DNA from: Chloroflexota bacterium
GTDB taxonomy: Bacteria; Chloroflexota; Dehalococcoidia; Tepidiformales; Tepidiformaceae
DNA length: 11,477 nucleotides
NCBI GenBank assembly: GCA_025350285.1
Contig: JANXYE010000474.1
Span: 1-11,477, forward strand
Direction: 5' to 3'
The position numbers and the translations under genes are program-made. Positions within the stretch are counted from its first letter, which is position 1. Each line of letters opens with the position of its first letter. The notes under the pieces were generated by a model. The model saw nothing but the letters and a program-made list of their open reading frames with translations. It was not told the origin of the DNA and ran no database searches. Of the stretch, positions 6,001 to 11,477 are shown piece by piece.

Positions 6001-7728
6001 ATGACAACGGCGGCACCCACCCTCATCCGCGTTTGCACCCTCGCGGACCTCAAGCACGAGTCGATGAAGGTCGTCTCGGCCGAGAACCGGACGATCCTGG
6101 TCCTCCTCCACAACGGCGGTGTCTACGCGATCGACAATCGCTGTCCGCACATGGGCTTTCCGCTGAGTCGCGGGTCGGTCGATGACGGCATCCTGACCTG
6201 CCACTGGCACCATGCCCGGTTCGACGTGGCGGGCGGTTGCACCTTCGACCCGTTCGCCGATGACGTGGACGCGTTTCCAGTAGAGATCCGTGACGGGGAG
6301 GTCTGGCTCGATCCCCGGCCGATCGCCTCAGACCGCCGCGCGCACTGGCTTCGAAAGCTGGACGAGGCGATGGAGCAGGACATCCGCCTGGTCATGGCCA
6401 AGGCTGTTATTGGGCTGACTACGACAGGTGGCGCAAACGACGTTCTGCAGAGGGTCGCCCTCTTCGCCGTGCGCAATCGTGCTCGCGGCTGGGCCGACGG
6501 GCTCTCGATCCTTACCTGCATGGCGAACATTCAGCCGGTGCTTCGGGATGCGGACCGTGCCCGTGCGCTCTTTCACGGCGTTATCCACGTGGCCCGGAAC
6601 ACGGCGGGCCAGCCACCGAGCTTCGACCTTGCGCCGCTCACGACAACCGAGCGTCGGTCGGAGGTGTTCCGGGCCTGGTTCCGGAACTTCGCCGACAGCC
6701 GCGGCGGGTCGGCCGCTGAGCGTTGTCTTCGCACCGCAATCGCCCAGGGTATGTCTCCCCGGCAACTGGCGGACATGCTGTTCTCCGCCTGCACCGACCA
6801 CCTCTTCATGGATACGGGACACGCCCTCGACTTCGCCAACAAGGCGTGCGAGCTCCTCGACCACATTGGCTGGGATAACGCCGATGCGATCCTGCCCAGT
6901 CTCGTGCCGGACATCGTTTCGGCGGAGCGTATGGAAGAGACCTCGTCCTGGCGCCACCCTGTTGATATTCCCCGTCTGATTCGAGAGGCGAGCGCCGAAC
7001 TGGCCGACGCCACCGCCCAGGGTCGCGAGCGGCTCGCCGGCTGGGATGGGCACGGTGCGCTGGCCGAAGCCATCCTCAACGCGGAACCGGCCGAGTCGTT
7101 GCGGGCCATCCTGGGGCTGGTCCGCGAGGGTGTCCCGCTGCGTGCGTTGTCCGCGTCGGTGGCGTACGCGGCCGCCTTGAGGCCAGTCCACTTCAGTACG
7201 TCCAACGAGTTCTCCGATTGGGACAGCGTCCATCACTCGTTCACGTATACGAACGCTGTCGATCAGGCGATCCGGCGTGCGCCTTCGCTTGAACTGGCGC
7301 GAGGCATCCTTGACGGCGCCATGTCGGTCTATCTTGAGCGCTTCCTCAACGTGCCGAATCATCCATTCCCGCGTCCCCTCGGGGCGAAACGAACAACGAA
7401 CGACTTGCTGGCCGAATTCGATCAGCAGGGTCGTGTCGATGAATCGGCTGTGGTCGCGGCCGACCTGATAGCTCAGGGCGAGCACGATGTGCTCATCAGT
7501 GGCCTCGGCCAGGCGCTTCTGCGTGAAGACACCGGCTTCCACTCATTTCAGATTTATGAGGCGGCGGTCCGTCAATACCGGAACTTCGCCGGCCGCCCGG
7601 AGGGCGATCACATCCTCCTTGGAGCGACACGATTCCTCACGGCCCACGCGCCAACGGTGCGGGCGACGAACCAGACCTTTGAGATCGCCGCTCGTCTCAG
7701 TCGCGGCGAGGCGCTCTCCACGGAGTGA
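6001..7728 (+). CDS. Rieske [2Fe-2S] protein with a long unassigned C-terminal domain
   Basis: A 575-residue protein. Residues 8-105 form a Rieske ferredoxin-like domain with both cluster motifs, C48-P-H50 and C67-H-W-H70, each in the usual CPHxG and CxWHxxxF setting. This kind of domain carries electrons to oxygenases or other redox partners. From about residue 115 to the end (about 460 residues) is a helical, Ala/Leu-rich region that I do not recognise. It has His-containing stretches such as DHLFMDTGH and a C-terminal segment FLTAHAPTVR, and could be a second enzymatic or binding domain. It is not the ordinary ring-hydroxylating oxygenase catalytic domain, because the expected Fe-binding D/E-x-x-H-x4-H helix is not seen. 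The ATG has GGAGA 6 bases upstream. Transcription probably starts at the MerR-type promoter. There is no signal peptide or membrane segment. Confidence 0.82.
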   Translation: MTTAAPTLIRVCTLADLKHESMKVVSAENRTILVLLHNGGVYAIDNRCPHMGFPLSRGSVDDGILTCHWHHARFDVAGGCTFDPFADDVDAFPVEIRDGEVWLDPRPIASDRRAHWLRKLDEAMEQDIRLVMAKAVIGLTTTGGANDVLQRVALFAVRNRARGWADGLSILTCMANIQPVLRDADRARALFHGVIHVARNTAGQPPSFDLAPLTTTERRSEVFRAWFRNFADSRGGSAAERCLRTAIAQGMSPRQLADMLFSACTDHLFMDTGHALDFANKACELLDHIGWDNADAILPSLVPDIVSAERMEETSSWRHPVDIPRLIREASAELADATAQGRERLAGWDGHGALAEAILNAEPAESLRAILGLVREGVPLRALSASVAYAAALRPVHFSTSNEFSDWDSVHHSFTYTNAVDQAIRRAPSLELARGILDGAMSVYLERFLNVPNHPFPRPLGAKRTTNDLLAEFDQQGRVDESAVVAADLIAQGEHDVLISGLGQALLREDTGFHSFQIYEAAVRQYRNFAGRPEGDHILLGATRFLTAHAPTVRATNQTFEIAARLSRGEALSTE

Positions 7729-7734
7729 CCTTTG

Positions 7735-9561
7735 CTAACCGATGACGCCCGTCCGTCCGCGGAAGGTCTCGTCGTTTCGGTCGATCCAGCAATCCGCAAA
7801 ACGGTGCTGGTAGCCGTCCGACATGTCCACCGGGAAGTTCTTCACGTACGGCCACGAAAGCGCGATCAGCCGCTCGCTCACGAAGTTGACGCCGAGGTTC
7901 AGGGCCAGCAGCTTGCGTTGCGCGCTCAATCCGATCTCCCGCCGCTTCGCCGCGTCGAGTTCCGTTCGCTGCGCCACGATGAGCGCGTCCATCTCCGCGT
8001 CCCGCAGCGCGAACGTGTTCTTCACGCCCGCGCTATGGAAGTACGGGTAGAGCCAATCGTCCAGGTCGATTGGCCCGGTATCCGGTACCGCTACCCACGG
8101 CGCGTCGTTCGTGAAGAGCTTCGCCACCAGCTGCCCGATCGGAAAAGCGAACACGTTGACCTTGATCCCGAGGTTCTCCGCCACCTGCTCGCGGATCAAC
8201 GCGCCCATGCCGAGCGCGGCCTCGGCGTCATCGACGACGAACAGCGGGAGGCCGTCCGACGTCACCTTCTCGCCTCCGTAGGCGGCGAGCAGCGCGCGTG
8301 CTTCCTTGATGTCCGCATCTCGCCCTGCCTGGCCCGGGCGGTAGCCGGCGAGGGCGGTCAGCTCGGTCTGTGGGAGCGTCCATTTCTTCACGGGCCACGA
8401 AACCCACGGGTTCACTTCGCCCGAACCGGAGAAGAACCGCTGGATCATCGCCCGCCGATCGACCGCGATCGTCAGCGCCGCCCGAAAGCGCGGGTCGTTG
8501 AAGTGTTGCTGGAGGCTGAAGAAGCGCATCCCGAAGAACAGCGACTGCCCCACGGCCACCTGGTTGAGTTCGGGGATGTTCGCCTTCAGTGTCTCCGCCA
8601 CCGGTCGGCCGACGAAGGCGGCGTCCAGCTTCTTCACCCGTAGCTGGCTTTCAATCTCCCGCTGGTCCTTCGGCTGCCGCAGGCTCACGCCGTCGAGGTA
8701 CGGCCGGCCGTCTCCCCCGTGCCAGGTGTTGTTGCGGGAGACGCTTGCGCCCGTCCCTTCGCTCCACTCGACCCAGCGGAATGGGCCGCTCCCAACCTGC
8801 TTCGCCAGGTCAAACGCCTTCCCGTCGGCCACCAGTTCCGGCGCCACGATGAACGAGTTCACATCGGCGAACGCGTTCAGCATCGTCGCCAGCGGCGTCT
8901 TGAGGCGCACCCGGAGCTTGCCCGCCTCCGGGATGTCCATGGCGTCGATCTCGGTCCAGCGGGATTTCCGCACGAACGACCCATCGCCCGCCATCTGCCG
9001 CTCAATCGAGAACTTTACGTCTTCTGGCGTCACCTGCCGGCCATCGAGCGGAGCCTTGTTTTGCCACTTCGCCGCCGGATTCAGGGTGAACACAAACGTG
9101 TTCGCGTCTGGCTGTTCGAAGCCGGTGGCCAGGTCTGGCTGAATGGTACCTTCCGCCTGGTCGGCATAGGCGAGCAGCCTGCTGAAGACCAGTGCCTGCT
9201 GGCCGTAGAACGGTCCCGCTTGCGTCTTGTGCGGGTCGTACACGCCATCGCCCTGCACGAAGCCGGTGTAGCGCAGAATCTCGCCGCGCCTGTCGCCAGC
9301 TGGCGTCCGCGCGGCCGTAGGCGTGCTGCGGCCCGCCACGGCCGTCGCGGGGCCGCCAGGAGCCGTATCCGCCGTCGAAGGGGTGCTCTTCTTACCGCCG
9401 CCGCAGGCAGCCAACCACGCCGCAGCCCCGGCTCCAACGCCGGCCACGCCAAGAAAGCGGCGGCGGCTCAAGCGCGAGTTTCCCGATCGCGCCGAATCGC
9501 CCCACGCTGGAGTTCGCGGGGGCGGGGGCCCCACCTGTTTCCAGCTCATCTGCGTTCCCAT
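7735..9561 (-). CDS. ABC transporter solute-binding lipoprotein, family 5 (peptide/nickel/opine type)
   Basis: A 608-residue extracytoplasmic binding protein. The N-terminus has a Tat-like motif S-R-R-R-F-L (32-37), a hydrophobic stretch and lipobox L-A-A-C with Cys53. Export by Tat and lipid anchoring are therefore likely. A Thr/Pro/Ala/Gly linker (about 54-92) leads to the family-5 fold: a SRLLAYAD segment near 127, PDLATGFE near 142, FTLNPAAKW near 158 and TPEDVKFSIERQ near 178. Family-5 proteins capture oligopeptides, nickel, glutathione or similar ligands for an ABC permease; the ligand is unknown. No permease or ATPase gene is adjacent, so it is an orphan here. The start ATG 9561 has GGGGA 5 bases before it; ATG 9549 is an alternative. 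It ends 6 bases from the Rieske stop codon (convergent) and diverges from the PCD gene. Confidence 0.88.
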   Translation of the reverse strand: MGTQMSWKQVGPPPPRTPAWGDSARSGNSRLSRRRFLGVAGVGAGAAAWLAACGGGKKSTPSTADTAPGGPATAVAGRSTPTAARTPAGDRRGEILRYTGFVQGDGVYDPHKTQAGPFYGQQALVFSRLLAYADQAEGTIQPDLATGFEQPDANTFVFTLNPAAKWQNKAPLDGRQVTPEDVKFSIERQMAGDGSFVRKSRWTEIDAMDIPEAGKLRVRLKTPLATMLNAFADVNSFIVAPELVADGKAFDLAKQVGSGPFRWVEWSEGTGASVSRNNTWHGGDGRPYLDGVSLRQPKDQREIESQLRVKKLDAAFVGRPVAETLKANIPELNQVAVGQSLFFGMRFFSLQQHFNDPRFRAALTIAVDRRAMIQRFFSGSGEVNPWVSWPVKKWTLPQTELTALAGYRPGQAGRDADIKEARALLAAYGGEKVTSDGLPLFVVDDAEAALGMGALIREQVAENLGIKVNVFAFPIGQLVAKLFTNDAPWVAVPDTGPIDLDDWLYPYFHSAGVKNTFALRDAEMDALIVAQRTELDAAKRREIGLSAQRKLLALNLGVNFVSERLIALSWPYVKNFPVDMSDGYQHRFADCWIDRNDETFRGRTGVIG

Positions 9562-9633
9562 AATATCCCCGTGGCCGGTCTACGCACGGACAACGTCTGT
9601 TCGCCGCGGACCCGGCGGCTGGGAGGCCACCAA

Positions 9634-9915
9634 ATGGCAACGAGGTTCACGCCGGCACAAATCACCAAGGCGCTCACGGGCCTCGATGGCTGGTCCGCCG
9701 ATGGCGACGCCATCACCCGCACCTTCAAGTTCGCCGACCACATCACGGCTTTCGGTTTCGTCACGCGCGTGGCGATGGCGGCCGAGGTCATGGATCACCA
9801 CCCGGACCTTCGTATCGTCTACAACACGGTCGATATCCGCCTGAACTCCCACGACGCGGGCGGCGTCACCGACCGCGACGCGAAGCTCGCCGCGCGCATC
9901 AACGAACTGGCCTGA
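9634..9915 (+). CDS. phhB: Pterin-4a-carbinolamine dehydratase (PCD/DCoH family)
   Basis: A 93-residue protein with the full family motif: E51-x3-H55-H56-P57, x5, Y63, x9, H73, x8, D82, inside AAEVMDHHPDLR and NSHDAGGVTDRD. The enzyme dehydrates 4a-hydroxytetrahydrobiopterin to quinonoid dihydrobiopterin, recycling the pterin cofactor of aromatic amino acid hydroxylases. No such hydroxylase is in view, and many bacteria carry PCD without one, where a role in other pterin cofactors has been suggested. ATG 9634 has GGGAGG at 9621-9626, 7 bases upstream. The Ldh-family gene follows after 20 bases, so the two are probably co-transcribed. The usual length is about 90-110 residues. Confidence 0.92.
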   Translation: MATRFTPAQITKALTGLDGWSADGDAITRTFKFADHITAFGFVTRVAMAAEVMDHHPDLRIVYNTVDIRLNSHDAGGVTDRDAKLAARINELA

Positions 9916-9935
9916 CCGGCCGGAAGGAGCACCCC

Positions 9936-11012
9936 TTGGCCGAAGGCCGATTCAAGGTCCCGGAACACCTCGCCCTGCGAGTCCCGGCGGAGGCTATGCG
10001 CGACACCGTCGAAGACCTCTTCGCCGCGAACGGCATGCCCGCCGCCGACGCCGAGCAGGCCGCCGATGTCCTCATCTGGGCAGACCTCCGCGGCATCGAT
10101 TCGCACGGCGTCAGCAACATGATGGCCTTCTACATCCAGGGCTTGAAGGATGGCGCCATCAATCCCGCCCCTGCCTGGAAGACGATCACCGACTTCGGCG
10201 CAATCGCGAACATCGATAGCGATCGCGGCCTCGGGCTCGTCGTCGGACCACCAGCGATGCGCCTGGCTATCGAAAAGGCCCGCCAGTTCGGCATTGGCTG
10301 CGTCGTAGCGGGCAACGGCCGGCACTTCGGGGCGGCCGGCTACCACGCCGCCATGGCACTCGAATACGGCATGGTCGGGATGGCGATGACCGTCGGCGGG
10401 CTCCAGGTCGCTCCCACGTTCGGCGCCAAGGCGATGGTCGGCCTCAATCCCCTCGCCGTCGCCGCTCCGGCAAACATCGAAGCGCCATTTATCTTCGACG
10501 CCTCCATGAGCTCCGTGGCGGGGAACAAGATCCGCCTCGCCCGCCGCCTGGGCACGAACATCGCCGGCGGCTGGATCGCGACCCCCGACGGCACCCCGGT
10601 GATGGAAGAATCACCCGTCCCGGACGACTTTCTCATGCTCCCCGTCGGCGCCACGCGCGACATCGGCTCACACAAGGGCTACTCGCTCGCGATGATGGTC
10701 GATATCCTCTGCGGGCTCCTCGCCGGCACCGGCCCGGGCATCACGGCCGGGCGCAACGTGTCGCACCACTTCCTCGCCTTCAACGTCGCCGCCTTCACGG
10801 ATGCCGCCACCTTCCGCTCGCAGATGGACGATTACCTTCGCGCTCTCCGCGAAACTCCTCCCGCGCCGGGGCACGAGCGCGTCGAGTACGCCGGCCTGCG
10901 CATGGCCGAGACGCTCGTCGAACGCTCCGCGCGCGGCATCCCTTACCACCCGGAAGTTGTCGAACGCTTCCAGGGCTGGGCGAAAGAGTTCGGAACGCCC
11001 GCCCGTTTCTAG
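9936..11012 (+). CDS. Ldh-family (malate/L-lactate dehydrogenase type) NAD(P)-dependent oxidoreductase
   Basis: A 358-residue dehydrogenase of the Ldh_2 family, which is unrelated in fold to classical lactate dehydrogenase. Visible signatures are DLRGIDSHGVSNM (R52, H57), the catalytic-His block GNGRHFGAAGYHA (H130), NPLAVAAP (171-178), FDASMSSVAGNK (from 188) and KGYSLAMMVDILCG near the C-terminal third. Members reduce or oxidise 2-oxo/2-hydroxy acids such as malate, lactate, sulfolactate, ureidoglycolate or cyclic imino acids. The substrate cannot be chosen from sequence alone. The start is a TTG: AAGGAG (9924-9929) sits 6 bases before it and no ATG occurs until residue 21. It probably shares an operon with the PCD gene upstream (20-base gap) and the NHL-repeat gene downstream (35-base gap). 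Confidence 0.9.
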   Translation: MAEGRFKVPEHLALRVPAEAMRDTVEDLFAANGMPAADAEQAADVLIWADLRGIDSHGVSNMMAFYIQGLKDGAINPAPAWKTITDFGAIANIDSDRGLGLVVGPPAMRLAIEKARQFGIGCVVAGNGRHFGAAGYHAAMALEYGMVGMAMTVGGLQVAPTFGAKAMVGLNPLAVAAPANIEAPFIFDASMSSVAGNKIRLARRLGTNIAGGWIATPDGTPVMEESPVPDDFLMLPVGATRDIGSHKGYSLAMMVDILCGLLAGTGPGITAGRNVSHHFLAFNVAAFTDAATFRSQMDDYLRALRETPPAPGHERVEYAGLRMAETLVERSARGIPYHPEVVERFQGWAKEFGTPARF

Positions 11013-11047
11013 TCCGTCGCCGCGGTCACCACCTTGGAGGAGAACCC

Positions 11048-11477
11048 ATGCCCCCAGCTCCCGTCACGTCCGAAACCCGCTACGAACCGGTCCCCTTCTG
11101 GGCCAAGATCCCCCACGGTCTCTGGTTGCGAGAGGCCACCTCCGTCGCCGTCGATAGCGAAGACCGCGTCTACGTCTTCAACCGCGGCAACATGCCCGTC
11201 CTCGTCTTCGATAGCGAAGGCAACGTCGTCCACATGTGGGGCAACGACAACCCATTCGCCGGCCTCACCGAGATCATCGACCCCTACGGCAACCCGATGA
11301 AGAAGTGGCTCGGCACCCAGTACACCTGGGCCCACTCCATCCGCTGTGACCACGCGGACAACGTCTGGCTGGTCGATAACGTGGGGAACTTCATCTTCCG
11401 CGCCGACCGCCGCGGTAAGACGCTCCAGACCATCGGTACGGGCATCCCCGCGCCGAAGCAGAGCGGCCAGATGTTCA
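11048..11477 (+). CDS. NHL-repeat (beta-propeller) protein, peptidylglycine-lyase-like, 3' end beyond the window
   Basis: The first 143 codons are visible and the frame is still open at the right edge. The residues show NHL/six-bladed propeller repeats: SVAVDSEDRVYVFNRGNMPV with LVFDSEGNVV (about 33-60), then AHSIRCDHADNVWLVDNVGN with FRADRRGKTLQTIG (about 95-130). The pattern resembles the lyase half of peptidylglycine alpha-amidating enzymes and many NHL proteins of unknown function in Chloroflexota and Actinobacteria. There is no signal peptide at this N-terminus (MPPAPVTSETRYEPVPFW). ATG 11048 has GGAGGAG at 11036-11042, 5 bases upstream. It is the third gene of the likely PCD-Ldh-NHL operon. 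The role and full length cannot be told. Confidence 0.82.
   Translation, partial: MPPAPVTSETRYEPVPFWAKIPHGLWLREATSVAVDSEDRVYVFNRGNMPVLVFDSEGNVVHMWGNDNPFAGLTEIIDPYGNPMKKWLGTQYTWAHSIRCDHADNVWLVDNVGNFIFRADRRGKTLQTIGTGIPAPKQSGQMF

Noticed and set aside
6328..7542. A 404-codon minus-strand frame opposite the Rieske gene
   Set aside because: The plus frame has the Rieske motifs and a ribosome site. The reverse frame has a random-like Arg/Val/Gly composition and no recognised motif.
8719..9633. Long plus-strand extension ahead of the pterin dehydratase frame
   Set aside because: It lies over the solute-binding gene, is rich in Arg/Pro/Ala without motifs, and the true dehydratase start at 9634 has a strong ribosome site.
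1..11477. tRNA, rRNA, CRISPR arrays, insertion sequences
   Set aside because: Nothing with these signatures was seen: no regularly spaced repeats with spacers, no transposase motifs and no tRNA T-loop pattern that I could confirm by eye.

Overview
The window is GC-rich bacterial DNA with short intergenic gaps. It has clear Shine-Dalgarno sites, a Tat/lipobox solute-binding protein, a lipoprotein phosphoesterase and soil- or hot-spring-style oxidoreductases. The gene types (NHL-repeat protein, Ldh-family dehydrogenase, family-5 solute-binding lipoprotein, ACMSD-like amidohydrolase, Rieske fusion) fit Chloroflexota, perhaps a Tepidiforma-like lineage. This placement is inference: there is no rRNA or other marker in the window.

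Left part (1-2211): a secreted lipoprotein metallophosphoesterase, a DEDDh 3'-5' exonuclease and a small dimeric alpha/beta-barrel (ABM-like) protein. They lie on the same strand but are separated by about 100-base gaps. A gene on the minus strand may begin at the left edge.

Centre (2212-4907): a regulatory block. It holds an orphan NarL/LuxR-type response regulator, a 318-base non-coding leader with two strong hairpins, a FliA/WhiG-type sigma factor and a small FlgM-like anti-sigma factor. No flagellar structural gene is present. The hexamer AGGGTT, counted on both strands, occurs five times by eye in the window. All five copies are in the two gaps flanking the response regulator gene, and three of them are exactly 22 bp apart ahead of the sigma gene. 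This suggests one regulatory circuit: the response regulator acts on itself and on the sigma factor, and the sigma factor is held by the anti-sigma factor.

Right-centre (4908-7728): an ACMSD-family amidohydrolase, then a 575-residue protein with an N-terminal Rieske [2Fe-2S] domain and a long helical C-terminal region I cannot assign. The 73-base gap between them carries a near-perfect MerR/SoxR-type promoter: a 14-bp perfect palindrome lying inside a 19-bp spacer between the -35 and -10 boxes.

Right part (7735-11477): a Tat-type family-5 ABC solute-binding lipoprotein on the minus strand, convergent with the Rieske gene (6 bases apart). It is divergent from an operon of pterin-4a-carbinolamine dehydratase, Ldh-family dehydrogenase and an NHL-repeat protein that runs off the right edge. 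No transporter permease genes and no phenylalanine hydroxylase are in view.
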